This document shows positions 11,180-22,344 of a stretch of DNA of 64,000 nucleotides, piece by piece; position 1 is the first letter of the stretch; each line of letters starts with the position of its first letter. Source of the DNA: Vandiemenella viatica (Eukaryota > Arthropoda > Insecta > Orthoptera > Morabidae); contig JARYHS010008074.1 in the NCBI GenBank assembly GCA_031002005.1, positions 7,386,924 to 7,450,923 of the forward strand, written 5' to 3'. Position numbers and translations under genes: made by a program. The notes below the pieces were generated by a model. It saw nothing but the letters and a program-made list of their open reading frames with translations. It did no database searches and was not told the origin of the DNA.

Positions 11180-12646
11180 TATCTTCAAACTGATTCAAAA
11201 GGTGAAACAATTTTTTTATGTTTGCAAGATTATTTGAACAAGCACAACAGTCCTATCGGGAATATTACTGCAGTAGCTACTGATGGTGCACCTGCTATGG
11301 TAGGCCGTTATAGAGGATATTTCGTCTTTCTGAAGGAAAAGGTTCCTAAAGTACGTACCATTCACTGTGTCCTACACAGGCAGCATCTTGAGTGGCGAGC
11401 TGCATGATATTCTAAAAGTGTGCATTAGGTCAATTAATAAAATTAAAGCTCATCCTCTCAATTCCCGACTGTTTGCGAAGTTATGTGAAGAAAGTGATGA
11501 ACCTTTCAATCAATTACTTTTGCACACTAAGGTAAGGTTGTTGTCAAGAGGTGATAGTTTTCAGAGGCTTGTTGACCTGTACGACTCATCTGCAGAGTTT
11601 CTTAAGAATGTGGATCCATTACTATGTGACAAGTTAAAACAGTACAAGAACCATCTGTTCTATTTGGCAGATCTTTATTCGAAATTTAACGAAGTGCAGA
11701 AGCGTTTGCAAGGAAAAAATGTTACAATTGTTCAAGCTCTAACAATTATAATAGCCTTTCAACTAAAAACCGACCTGTTAAAATCTTCACTGGCACGTCG
11801 ACTACTAAAAGAAAATGAAGAGATACCCGACCGTGATTTGGAGATATATATTAAACATCTCGATAAATTAAGAGTAGACTTCAAAGCACGTTTCGAAGAC
11901 TTGAAGAACATGCATGTTCCTGAATGGTTTGCTTCTCCATTTGATGTAAAAATTGATAATGAAGGTAATGAACCTCGCTTAGAAGATAATTTGATTGAAA
12001 TATGCATAGATCTGGAAGCTTAAGCGTTGTTAAAAATAAAAACCTCAGCGAATTTTGGAGCAATAACAATTTTGCTACAAAATACCCCAAGCTCAGAGCA
12101 GAAGCCAAACCTTTCTTACTTGCATTCCCAACTTAATACATGGTTGAAGCTGGCTTTAGCCACATGAACGCTATTTTGATAAAACAGAGAAACAGACTGA
12201 ACTTGGAAAACCATGGTGATTTGTGACTAAAACTTACCAATTTTCAACCGAACATCAGTAATCTTGCTGCTGCCCTTCAGACCCATCCATCTCACTAATA
12301 TCAACTACTTTAATAAAAAGGTATGTTAACATATTTTTAATGTATTCAATAGTAGTCGTAAAATGGCAGATGTTTTTTCATCGAATATAATTTATTTAAA
12401 TTTTCAATGATTATTTTGTGTTTTACATTTTATTACACTTACGGCTATTGACTAGTTTCCATCTATCTATAAATTTGTTCTTATTGTTTACGATTATAAT
12501 AACAGAGTAAAATATCTCCTTTTTCTGTTAGTGTTGTTGGGTGGAGTTTTTAAGGTGTGGGAACTATAAATACTTTCTTTGAGTTGTTGTGCAAGTCTCC
12601 TTATTGCTTAGCATTAGAAATGCTAAAAATGATTTAAAATTTTTAT

Positions 12647-12948
12647 CAGTGGCGGATCCAGGATTTTTTCGAGCCGGGGCAAAAACTGTGGCAATGACGC
12701 CCCTTGAAACATTGTTTGGAGCCCCCATTTTTGCAGTCTGACCCCTAGTGTCGCAGCCACATTGTTGTCGCCGCCCCGACTGTCCGCCAAACACATTATT
12801 GTCGCCGCCCCAATTGTTGGCCAAACTCATAGTTGTCCCCGCTAAAAAAAAGGTTTCCGTAACTTAAATCGCCACCCTTCAAACATGATTTTGTTGGCCC
12901 CTTAAAGTTGGCACCCCGGTTTACACTCCACCCCCAGATCCAGTACTG
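12647..12948. mobile_element. Non-autonomous hAT element (MITE), 302 bp
   Basis: Starts CAGTGGCGGATCCAGGATTT and ends with the complement of CAGTACTGGATCTGGGGG. Flanks ATTTTTAT / GTTTTTAT give an imperfect 8-bp duplication. GC-rich, non-coding. It sits in the 3' untranslated part of the hAT element 4611-13036. Confidence 0.7.
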
Positions 12949-13135
12949 GTTTTTATTAAACATTTAATCAGGGGGTCGATAAGAAGACAAATGTTCTATG
13001 AGGGGGTTGACGTGATTAAAAGTTTGGGGACCCCTGTCCTAGACCAAAACTTCCTACAGTATTCCCCTCTTTTCCTTCTCCCACTATTGCATTCCAATCA
13101 CCCATGATTATTAGATTTTCCTCCCCTTTCACATA

Positions 13136-14579
13136 CACAGACGGAAAAAAAAATCCCAACACCAAGAAACAATTATTGTAGAGTAATGAAATTTGGACAA
13201 TGCATTTGTCAAGTTAACATGTTTAATTGATTAAATTTTCAAGATCACAGGTTAATTTAAGCTCAAGAAAATGCATTTCAAATGTGAAATACTGTTAAAT
13301 TAATAGCCGGTGTAACCTCCAGAATTTTGAATGCAAGCCTGCAAACGTGAATGCATTGTGTCATACAGGTTTCGAATGTCACTTTGTGGTATGGAGTTCC
13401 ATGCTTGTTGTACTTGTGCTGTCAATACTGGGACGGTCAGTGCTGGCTGTGGATGATGCTGGAGTTGTCGTCCAATGATATCCCATACGTGTTCAATTGG
13501 AGACAGATCTGGTGATCTCGCAGGCCAAGGTAACATGTCGACACTCTGTAGAGCACGTTGCGAGACAACAGCGGTATGAGGGCGAGCGTTATCCTGTTGA
13601 AAAACTCCCCCTTGAATGTTGTTCATGAATGGCAGCACTACAGGTTGAATTACCAGACTGACGTACAAATTTGCAGTCAGTGTGTTTGGTATAACCACAA
13701 GAGTGCTCCTGCTGTCATAGGAAATTGCTCCCCAGACCATGACTCCAGCCCTGTAGCGTGCATTCCACTGACTACAAGCCATCGCCGTTTGCGACTCCAG
13801 TGGTGTCAAGCCAGAGCTCATTGGAGGACGGAGTGGAGATCTGTTGTGTTTTCTGATGAAAGCAGGTTCTGCCTTGGTGCCAGTGATGGCCGAGTGTTGG
13901 TCAGAAGGAGGCCAGGGGAACGCCTGCAACCAAACTGTCTGCGGCCTAGACACACTGGACCTACACCTGGAGTCATGGTCTGGGGAGCAATTTCCTATGA
14001 CAGCAGGAGCACTCTTGTGGTTATACCAAACACACTGACTGCAAATTTGTACGTCAGTCTGGTAATTCAACCTGTAGTGCTGCCATTCATGAACAACATT
14101 CAAGGGGGAGTTTTTCAACAGGATAACGCTCGCCCTCATACCGCTGTTGTCTCGCAACGTGCTCTACAGAGTGTCGACATGTTACCTTGGCCTGCGAGAT
14201 CACCAGATCTGTCTCCAATTGAACACGTATGGGATATCATTGGACGACAACTCCAGCATCATCCACAGCCAGCACTGACCGTCCCAGTATTGACAGCACA
14301 AGTACAACAAGCATGGAACTCCATACCACAAAGTGACATTCGAAACCTGTATGACACAATGCATTCACGTTTGCAGGCTTGCATTCAAAATTCTGGAGGT
14401 TACACCGGCTATTAATTTAACAGTATTTCACATTTGAAATGCATTTTCTTGAGCTTAAATTAACCTGTGATCTTGAAAATTTAATCAATTAAACATGTTA
14501 ACTTGACAAATGCATTGTCCAAATTTCATTACTCTACAATAATTTTTTCTTGGTGTTGGGATTTTTTTTTCCGTCTGTG
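13136..14579. mobile_element. Palindromic (fold-back) Tc1-like element, 1,444 bp
   Basis: Both ends begin CACAGACGG and are flanked by TA (13134-13135, 14580-14581). The left arm 13136-13748 is the reverse complement of 13967-14579 with very few mismatches (one seen near 13170) and no net length change. The 218-bp spacer is 13749-13966. Compared with a normal Tc1, the 5' half with the DNA-binding domain has been replaced by an inverted copy of the 3' half. It is inserted in the endonuclease part of the RTE LINE. Confidence 0.95.
13558..14415 (+). pseudogene. Tc1-like transposase, intact catalytic half with a palindrome-derived N terminus
   Basis: Residues from about 63 onward are real transposase: ARAHWRTEWRSVVFSDESRF (first Asp), GVMVWGAISYDSRS, GGVFQQDNARPHTA (second Asp), RSPDLSPIEHVWDIIG (Glu) and a C terminus ending SGGYTGY. 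I count 32 residues between the second Asp and the Glu. The first ~63 residues come from reading the inverted arm antisense and are not transposase. The N-terminal DNA-binding domains are lost, so the protein could not bind its ends. The mirror open frame 14157-13300 on the other strand is a product of the same palindrome. Confidence 0.88.
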
Positions 14580-14581
14580 TA

Positions 14582-15064
14582 TTGGATTAATTCTTTAATT
14601 TTAGCGTATATTTTTTCTATTTCTTCATCATCTTCCTGTGACGTTGGCATATACACTTGTACTAATGTGGTGGGCTTAGTTTCTAACATCATCAAAATAA
14701 TCCTGTCACTAAACTGTTCATAGTAATTCACCTGTTTCCCTACTTTCTTGTTCATTACAAATCCTACACCAGTAACTCCACTGACAGCTTGTGTGCTAAT
14801 TATCCTGTGTTCCCCAGACCAGAAATCCTGTGCATCCTTCCATATAATCTCACTAATCCCAACAACATCTAACTTAAGTTGTTCCATCTCCCTTTTTAAG
14901 TTTTCTAACCTACCTGCCCTATTCAGACTTCTAACATTCCACGCTCCGACTCGTAGAATGTTTCTATCCATTCTGATGACTCCTCCCTGAGCAGTCCCCA
15001 CCCGAAGATCCGATTGGGGGACTATTTTACCTCCGGAATATTTTACCCAGGAAGAAGCCATCAT
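14582..15064 (-). pseudogene. RTE LINE endonuclease domain, N-terminal part
   Basis: The translation from 15064 includes LRVGAWNVRSLNRAGRLENL, KLDVVGISE and VYMPTSQEDDEE, the start of an AP-like endonuclease of the RTE (BovB-like) clade; in insect annotations this often appears as 'craniofacial development protein 2-like'. It is cut at 14582 by the Tc1 element. The catalytic continuation [17 protein letters not shown] lies at 13133-13045, and the remainder (SDHN-type motif) resumes below 4610. The role was target nicking for retrotransposition; it is now inactive. Confidence 0.85.
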
Positions 15065-15400
15065 GATATATGTAATTTGAGAGGATTACATGTCCTCAGG
15101 ATACCCTTTTGGTCTTTAATGCAGTGGTTTCCCGTTGCATTCTGCATCCCTATGCTGTTGATCATTTCTGATTCATCTACCTTTAGGGGCCGTTTCCAAC
15201 CCCAAGGGCAAGAGGGTGCCCTGGACTACTTCCCGCTCTTCTGCCCTCCTTTCGGAGGCTGTTGGCAAGCAGTGAGTGACTCCTTATACCAGGAGTCTTT
15301 CAGTCGCCAGAGCCTCATCTGTGCAAACAGGGTGCACCACATGAAGGAGAGGTTGACATTTGGTTGGAAAAGGCTAGTATAGCCTCTCTCAAACCCTTAT

Positions 15401-15945
15401 ACTCCAAACCCAATATACACACATAAAAACCTACACAAAAGTTTTGGACAAGGGAGTTTGGTAGACCAAATATTATCTATCTGCTGAAGAATAGATATTC
15501 CAAAAAATTTATATGTATTTGTGTTTGTTTTTGTGGAGATACACCTTCTACTACAGTAATTAAAAGTCTTTTCTTTGTCCTTATGAATATATCATGGTTA
15601 AACAGAGGTTTGGAAACAAACTTCTCAAATGTTAAACTTACCCTAGAGCAGACTCTGACCAGAAACTGGTAGTAAATGGATATTGGAATTCAAAACAATA
15701 AGAAAGTAATGCAAGCATAACAAACTTGAAATGACCAAACATAATTAAAATGCCCCACACCATAAGGGCGAAATGCATATGGGAATAAAGTAACATAAAC
15801 ATCAACAGTTGTTTCCAGAGGGAATTTTGATTTATAATCTTTAAAGAAAATATTTCATTGATACAGCAATTTACACTGATGAAAGCAATGAACAGGGGGG
15901 AACATTATCACTAGGAAAGAAGCTGACTAAAAACTTAAAAATCAT
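15401..15945. other. No feature recognised
   Basis: AT-rich sequence between the RTE LINE and the Harbinger remnant. No repeat, coding region or clear structure was seen on either strand. Confidence 0.5.
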
Positions 15946-15949
15946 AGAA

Positions 15950-16919
15950 GTAATTTTATTAGTAGAAGAAGAATTGGCTTGTGTAGAAGAGAAGCAGAAA
16001 AAAATATTTGCTGTGTATCTCATCAATAAAAAATAAATAAAAAAATCCAAATTCTGCAGATTATGCAAGGAGCTCGTAAACAATTAAGAGAGATTTTTTA
16101 AAATAGTTTAGGATGAGTAAACATGAGTTTGAAACCATTGTAGCCAAAATTACACCAGTGATAACTAAACAAGATACGAAGTTCAAGGAATCTTTATCAC
16201 CAAAAGAAAAAGTAGCAATTTGTTTGAGCTTAGTTTTTTTTCTAACTAAATTCATCGTAAAATTACAATTGTTTAACTACGGTTCAAAATTTGCTTGGTA
16301 CTCTTACCTATATAGCAAAATTAGTTTCATTCTGAGTCATATGTTGTAATATAGCTTAAATGCATACTGCCTAAATCTCGGACTACTCATTCTTGAATAT
16401 TGTCAAACCCTTGTAGTTCTTATTCCTTATTACCAGGCCCTTGTTGAATTCAAGTGATACTGATTACGGCATTTGTGGTGATGGTGTGCTATGTAAATCA
16501 TTTTGTGATTCTGACCCTTGCGATTCATATCATGCTTGCGAACTTACACTGTTATAGTAGACTCAAATCTCTTTACAATTATTATCACTACATCTTTTAT
16601 CAAGTTATAAAGGAATGTTTATTCTTTAACTAATTCAATTAAATTTTGGTTATTCATCTTGTTTTATTAGATCAGATGTCTGTACGGACACTGCTGCATT
16701 CACACTAAATGCACAGATACTCACAGACACGTTCAGACATGTGCTGGGTTTCCGACAAAGCTGGCCGGTGCCGGCACGTGTCTGTATGGACATGCTCCAC
16801 TCGCACATGGTAGATGTGAATACACCTATAGAAAATATAGACAACCATTTTTTTTTTTTTTTTTTGTCTGTGCTGATATGTGTCTGGCACATATGGTGTC
16901 TAGAGGTGAACGAGGCTTT
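15950..16919 (+). pseudogene. PIF/Harbinger transposon remnant
   Basis: The plus strand from about 16050 reads FCRLCKELVNN-ERFFKI then SKHEFETIVAKITPVITKQDTKFKESLSPKEKVAICLS. This matches the N-terminal region of PIF/Harbinger nucleases (pattern RMSxExFexLlxxVxPxItKqDTxfReaIxPgERLaxtLR). The DDE core is lost after about 16250. GTGAACGAGGCTTTA at about 16905-16919 resembles a PIF terminal repeat (complement of TAAAGCCTCGTTCAC), suggesting the right end. The left end was not found. A T-tract lies at 16849-16865. Confidence 0.5.
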
Positions 16920-16929
16920 AACCATCTCA

Positions 16930-17938
16930 CCTCCCTACTGTAGTATGTAGGTTGTGCGCTTCTGTTTACTTTCTGCTTTGGCGTAAACATTTCCTCACCC
17001 TTTTTTATTATCTCCTTAAACTCTTCCCTTCACCTTCACTGTACTTGTGCCATCCTTCCATTTGCTGAATCTTTCCCTACGATATCTCTTCAATTCTAAA
17101 GGCTGTACTTTTTTTTTATAGCTATACCTACCTCCCCCTTTTATTTTGCCACTGGTTTATTGAATCTCCTAATATCCATCAGTACTGCATTGTGATCACT
17201 TATTTCTTCAGTTACCTGACCCCCTACAAGATTTTCATCAGGCTTTACAAGAAAGATATCCAACATGTTTTGTCCCCTCATATTTTGCTCTACCACTTGT
17301 GTAAAACCCCCTTCCCTTACTAAGGTATTTGCAAACCTCTATTCCCTTGTGTTATTAATCTTATTTCATATGCAGCTGACATATGGTAAATTTATTCTCC
17401 AATAAAAACCATCCTATGCTCATCTCTGAACTGTGACTTCTCCAACAATCTCATCTCTATCACTCACTCTTCCACTATGGTAAGCAGCCAATACCCTGAT
17501 TTTTTCTGTTTTATCACCACAAAAATCAACCCCTAGTAACTCATGGTCATGTTCTATGAATGCTAGAGAGCTATAGTAATCTTTTCTAACCAGTTTGAAT
17601 TCACCTCCACCAATTGTACCTCTGTCTCTACGGTACACTCCGTAACCTTCAGGGAAAACCTCACTGTCTAGTACTCCTTCTTTTAACCAAAACTCTACCC
17701 CTGTAAACACTTGTGGTTCATGTACCTCTATTAAGTCTGCAAATTCCATCACTTTGTTCATTATACTTCTACAGTTCATCAATAACTCTCTTATTTTTGA
17801 CTTTATGGTATTTTCAACATTAACCTTTGTCTTTCCAATTGTACCCAATTCAGTTATTATTTCAATAAATTCATCTGTTTCTTTAGCATTTATGTTTTTT
17901 TCCCAGAGTGCATCTGCAGTCAGTATCCCTTTGATCAC
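16930..17938 (-). pseudogene. CR1/L2-type LINE, endonuclease region
   Basis: Minus-strand translation from 17938 contains LLMNCRSIMNKVMEFADLIE, HEPQVFTGVEFWLKEGVLDS, FPEGYGVYRRDRGTIGGG and FIEHDHELLGVDF. This is the amino-terminal AP endonuclease of CR1/L2-type LINEs (motifs CRSI, ESWL, FRxDR, GGG). Below 17420 it continues with frameshifts to about 16930. A related copy lies at 32060-34010. Confidence 0.75.
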
Positions 17939-19059
17939 TTATTTTTTATCCCCTCACCAGCAGCCCCTAAATTATAAAGGCACAGTCCTGACTCCATCAT
18001 AACTGGAAGTGGGCTCCCTTATAGCTAAGGAAATGAAAGCAAGTATATTGAGAAGTTAATAATAGTAGACTAAAATATTGGGAGCAGGATTTTGATTAAA
18101 TGTGAACCAAAGCAGTATTATAATGTTTAGCAAAAATGGTAACAATGGTAGAAAACTATAAGCAATACTACAAGTCTGGTGATCAAGAAACAGTAAGAGA
18201 ATTATGTTAAACAGGGGGCAAAATTATAACAATAATAGCAACATAGCCTAAGAGAAATAAGCTTCTTAGGAAACTACAAAAGCATAAATGGGCTGGTAGA
18301 GATATAATTACTATGATGTCTTAAAGGTAGCAGGATGTGACATTATACCTTATCTGAAAATGTTATTTAAATTGAGTCTGGATACTTCCTGCTTACCAGA
18401 TAAGTCGAAAAGTGTGATAGTAACAGTGGTCCATAAAGCACAGGTGCAAATAAGGTAAAAAATTACAGGCAAATCAGTTTGATATCAGTGGTAGATAATT
18501 AATGGAAAGATTGATATGAAACCACACCAGAAAAGTCTATGGAGAACGTAAGTGGTTTTCAAGTTGACAACATGGCTTTAGGCAAGAATATTCATGTGAA
18601 TCTCAGTTAGATGCAAGATATTTCAAATGAAATGGACATGGGTGGCCAAATTGACAATAAAGCACAAGAGCTTTCATAGACTTTTATCAGAGTGTAACCC
18701 ATAAAATGGTGATAAATAAGATAAAAATTATTGGAGTAGATGACAAAGTGATTTTCTGGGTATACAAATCCTTAAAAGGTAGAAATCAAAAGATTATGGT
18801 AGGAAACATAGTATCAAATGAAGTGGAAGTGAAAATGGGAATGCCACGGGGTAGTGGATTGGGACCATAGTAATTTGAGTTTGTAATCAGTGACTGTGTT
18901 GATGGTTTATTGTCAGTAGTTAGACTGTAAATGACTGAACAGTTGCAGGGTGATCTGGACAGGTTAGGCCAACATGGGGTGAAGACAAATGCAAAGAGTC
19001 AGCTTATTAGGTACACAGATACAAAACTAAGGTTGATTATGATTATAATGTGAGGAAAG

Positions 19060-19500
19060 AAGAACTGTATTCACTGACCGAAAGATTCACCTCACTTGCA
19101 CGGAAAAGACGCATGAAATTTTATGGACATATAGCACGAATGGATGACTCACGACTTACCAAGAAAATTTTCCACATCGTCAACGGTCCCCGACAAAACA
19201 AAGCACGCTGGTTTGTAGAAACCCAGAAGGACCTCGCAGAAGCCAGCCTTGACCCATTGACATCCACACGCAGTAAATATAGACAATTGATCACCTCACA
19301 TAAATTTGCCCCTAAGAGCCCTACATCAAAAAATCTGAAACTCAGAAATGCATGGACACAAGAGAGACGTCAAGCCCACAGCGAAAGGATGAGGAAGTTT
19401 TGGGAAAATAAGAAGAACAGCAAGAAGAATAAGAAGGACAATGCAAATTAATGGTTCCACGCGCTCCTTAGTGGGCTAAACGTAATAATAATAATAAATA
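19060..19500 (+). mobile_element. LINE 3' fragment with (TAA)n tail
   Basis: 5'-truncated insertion flanked by a perfect 15-bp duplication ATAATGTGAGGAAAG (19045-19059 and 19501-19515). It encodes LARKRRMKFYGHIARMDDSR, then QKDLAEASLDP and a lysine-rich end (19050-19451), a C-terminal domain shared with the LINEs at 32297-33856 and 53260-56510. The 3' untranslated region GGTTCCACGCGCTCCTTAGTGGGCT is short and followed by (TAA)n. The long duplication is intact, so this is a fairly recent insertion. Confidence 0.88.
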
Positions 19501-20063
19501 ATAATGTGAGGAAAGATTTGCTTGTTGAAGATCTGAAATATAAATTCCTTGGCATAACATATGATAACATACTCAGCTGTCCAGGACACATTGGACAGGT
19601 AGAAGGAAAAGGTTTCACAATCCGTCACTTGTTGAGGAGAAAGATAAGGGAATGTACCAAGGAAGAAGGGGGATTTGGTTCCTAAACATTTGGCAGACCA
19701 TTGTTTCAATATGGTAACCACGTATAGGACCCACATTTCATGATTCAAATACAGGAGTTGGAGGTGCTGCAGTAAATGGCTGCTAGATTTCTCTCTGAAA
19801 ATTACTGCAGAACACAATAAGTAACCGATATGACAAATGAGCTGGAATGGGATTCACTGGAAGACAGGAGGCGGGTGAAGAGAGTCATGGGAGTGTACAA
19901 AGTGTATATTGGTTACGAGGCATTAAAAAATTAGGAGAGATGTATGGAAGGAAAAAGTTGACAGTTATCACAAACTGACACACAAATTCAGGCACAAGGG
20001 AGAGGGAAGATTTTCTTTCATAGGTAAGGGGATCAAGGATTAGAATAAATTACCAAGGGAAAT

Positions 20064-20863
20064 CTGATGATCTGGGGAGGTGAAGAAGAGGAAGTGCAGT
20101 GGCAGTTGGATGTATGGACAGACAGTGTGGAGGAGTATGGCCTGAAATTTAATGTAAATAAATGTGAGTACATGGTAACAACCAGGAAAAAGAATGGAGT
20201 AGCCCAAGGAATTGTGATGGTAGGGTAACAACTAAAGAAGGTAAACAGGTTCAAGTACTTGGGGAGTGTATTAGAGGAATGTGGAGGAAATGATGGCGAG
20301 ATAAGTGAAAGAGGAAGACAAGCAGAGGCGTTTCTAAGGAGCATTAGAAGCCTGATATGGAATAAAGAGGTGCCACAGAGAAGCAAGAGAGTAATCTATC
20401 ACACGTACTATGTGCCTATCTTAACTTATGCTGCTGAAACATGGACAATGAAAAAGCGGGACATCAGCAGAGTACAAGCAAGTGAAATGAAGTTTTTAAG
20501 AGGTAGAATGGGAGTCACTAAAATGGACAGAATAAAGAATGAAGTGATTAGACGCACCATGAAAGAGGAACCCCTACAGGAAAGGGTAGAGAGGACCAGA
20601 CTGAGATGGTATGGGCATGTCAAGAGTATGGGGACTCAGAGAATCCCGAGAAAGATCAATGAAAGTAAGATGCAAGGTAAACGACCCAGAGGAAGACCAA
20701 GAGATGGATGTCTGAAAGGAGTGGAGGAGGGTGTATGGAAGAGAGGAGAGGACTGGAACAAAGTGGTGACAGAGAGGTGGTGGGAAGAAAGAAGGAAATG
20801 GAGAGGCTTGTGCATAATGCAGACCCGGCCAGAGGCTGGAAACTGTTGAGGATGATGATGATG
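20064..20863 (+). mobile_element. LINE 3' fragment with (GAT)n tail
   Basis: 5'-truncated insertion flanked by a perfect 12-bp duplication ACCAAGGGAAAT (20052-20063 and 20864-20875). The open frame 20259-20849 encodes the end of a reverse transcriptase (upstream GLKFNVNKCEYM, RFKYLGSVLEE) and the C-terminal domain: YAAETWTMKKRDISRVQASE, RLRWYGHVKSM and KRPRGRPRD. It ends in GATGATGATGATGA. The frame is open over 196 codons, suggesting youth. Similar tails end the copies at 33717, 35300 and 60481. Confidence 0.88.
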
Positions 20864-21011
20864 ACCAAGGGAAATGATGAACAATTCACCACAAATGCTG
20901 AAAGAATTTAAAGTTGATATTTTAGAGAGTACAAATAGGCAGGTACTGGAAAAGGGGGTAAATGGATGAGTAGGAAAATTGCCTGTAGGGCACTTCATTG
21001 AAGTCAAATTA

Positions 21012-22312
21012 TGAGGGCAGATCGGAAAGTAACGCAAAATAATTATTTTCTCCCCTGGTATTGCAGCTGGAATGTTGAAATTTCATGATGATATAGTTTG
21101 AAGTTTGTGCTATTGAGGGTATTTTGTTTTCATGTGCAGCTCTAGGGAGAGAAACTATGAAACAAACCTGGCTCACATGTTAATGTCGTCCACGTGTGAA
21201 GCGCAGTGAAATGTAGTTCGATATTTGTGGCCCAAAGGGCAGTCACTGAGTGAAATTCACAAGGACATGCATGGCACATATGGGACGACTGTCTGGACCA
21301 TAGCAATGTCTCCAGGTGGTGTGCATTCTTCCAAGAGGGCCGAGTGAACCATAGTGATTTGCCACACTCCGGGCGGCCAGTAATAGTTTCAACTCCACAG
21401 AACGTCCACGCCATTGAGGCAGCAATCTTGAAGGACCAGCATGTGCACCTACAAACCTTATCACAGATGTTCAATATTTTCTATGGCGCAGTGTACAACA
21501 TTGTTCATGACAAGTTGAAATTCTGTAAAGTTAGTGTTCACTGGGTGCCTAAGAACGTGACAGACAACCACAAGGGCCAGCAAATGATGACAAGCTTGGA
21601 TCACTTAACGCGTTACGCCACAGAAGGGCGTGACTTTCCGAAAGGAATCGTCACTGGTGATGAGTTGTGGGCGTACCACTATATGACCGAAACCAAGCAG
21701 GCCTCCATGGAGTTTGCTCATTTACCGGTACGATAAAAATTCACAGTGACTCAATCGACTAGGAAAGTGCTTGTGACAGTGTTCTGGGACATGTTTGGCG
21801 TGTTATTGGTGGACTTTGCTGAACACGGAACCACTGTGAATGCTGCAGCCTTCATGAAAACATTGGTTAAGTGCCCTTCGTGACAAACACCGCAACATTA
21901 ATGCTAGTGGTGTAAAAAATTCTTCATGGCAATTCACGTCCCCATGTTGCTGCTGCTGTTTGTGAGAAACTCGCCACTTTTGGGTGGGAGGTGCACCATA
22001 CAGTCCATACCTGGCACCGTCTGACTTTCATCTGTTTGGTCCCATGAAGAAATTCCTGGCAAGCCAACATTTTGCAACACATGTGGAAGTGAAATCTGCA
22101 GTCCGCAGATGGCTACACTCCCAACAAATGGACTTCTACAAACAGGGCACATTGAAACTGGTACCACGATGGGAGAAATGTGTTGAGAAAATTGGTGACT
22201 ATGTAGAAAAGTAGGTCAAAGAAGTAAGTTATTTTGTGATTTGTTTGGTTGTGGTACATATTAAACTTTTTAGGAAAAAATTTATTGTGCGTTACTTTCC
22301 GATCTGCCCTTG
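21012..22312 (+). mobile_element. Mariner transposon (DD34D type), decayed transposase
   Basis: Ends GAGGGCAGATCGGAAAGTAA and, at the right, the complement of CAAGGGCAGATCGGAAAGTAA; TA at 21010-21011 and 22313-22314. Length 1,301 bp is typical. The coding region is frame-shifted throughout: GQSLSEIHKDMHGTYG-like near 21240, GDELWAYHY near 21660, and SPYLAPSDFHLFGPMKKFLA near 22010 with the third catalytic Asp kept but SPD changed to SPY. The C terminus is RWEKCVEKIGDYVEK (22170-22214). It sits in the tail of the CR1/L2 LINE. Confidence 0.88.
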
Positions 22313-22344
22313 TAAATTAATTAAATAGACATTTCGTAGTTTCA

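Larger units (their letters stand above)
9170..12298 (+). pseudogene. hAT transposase (ZBED5/FAM200-like), broken
   Basis: Start chosen at ATG 9170 (MSSTSAKKKC), which precedes the conserved EYLKYGF. A BED-type zinc finger follows: C-x2-C at CxLCDKTF and H-x4-H at HLERIH. Next come RASYN-like IALRERA, SIGEEIIIPAIKDV, RRIEEMADDVE and IQLDEST (first catalytic region), then FLFAKY. After the mariner is removed, FLFAKY joins LQTDSKGETIF and VATDGAPAMVGR (second catalytic Asp region) and IHCVLHRQHLE. The C-terminal hAT dimerisation domain is at about 12110-12250: MVEAGFSHMNAILIKQRNRL. Stops near 9201 and 9253, frame changes near 9490 and 11390, and further stops in the C terminus show it is dead. 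Domain order and spacing are those of the ZBED5/FAM200 group. Confidence 0.88.
4611..13036 (+). mobile_element. hAT DNA transposon with five nested insertions
   Basis: Ends CAGGGGTCCCCAAA and TTTGGGGACCCCTG form a 14-bp perfect terminal inverted repeat, flanked by a perfect 8-bp target duplication TCCTAGAC at 4603-4610 and 13037-13044. It encodes a ZBED5/FAM200-like hAT transposase (9170-12298). Inside it lie a SINE (5205-5430), two Helitron-like elements (5628-8992), a DD41D mariner (9830-11179) and a hAT MITE (12647-12948). Removing these leaves about 3 kb, a normal autonomous hAT size. It inserted in the endonuclease region of the RTE LINE. Confidence 0.92.
2265..15400 (-). mobile_element. 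RTE-clade LINE, near full length, split by two transposons
   Basis: Minus-strand LINE whose pieces 15400-14582, 13133-13045 and 4610-2265 join into about 3.25 kb, a usual length for RTE elements. It ends in a poly(A) tail (T-run 2265-2291 on the plus strand) directly after the 3' end. The pieces are separated by the Tc1 palindrome (13136-14579, TA duplication) and by a hAT element (4611-13036, duplication TCCTAGAC), and the protein reads continuously when both are skipped. The 5' limit near 15400 is approximate; an older, internally deleted relative lies at 22650-23470 with the same 5' region. Confidence 0.85.
18060..22340 (+). mobile_element. CR1/L2-type LINE, composite with three insertions
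   Basis: Decayed reverse transcriptase: LSLDTSCLPDKSK (about 18370), HGFRQEYSCESQLDA (about 18570), AFIDFYQSVTHKMVINKI and MPRGSGLGP (about 18840). The C-terminal part reads QRRAARFI-like and ELGWDSLEDRRRVKRV (about 19840) and ends WNKLPREI (about 20050). It is interrupted by a (TAA)n-tailed LINE (19060-19500, 15-bp duplication), a (GAT)n-tailed LINE (20064-20863, 12-bp duplication) and a mariner (21012-22312, TA) lodged in its AATTA-rich 3' tail. Confidence 0.8.

Noticed and set aside
13300..14157. Minus-strand 285-codon frame nearly identical at its ends to the plus-strand Tc1 frame
   Set aside because: It is the mirror image produced by the palindrome. Its middle lacks the first catalytic region in frame, so it is not counted as a second gene.
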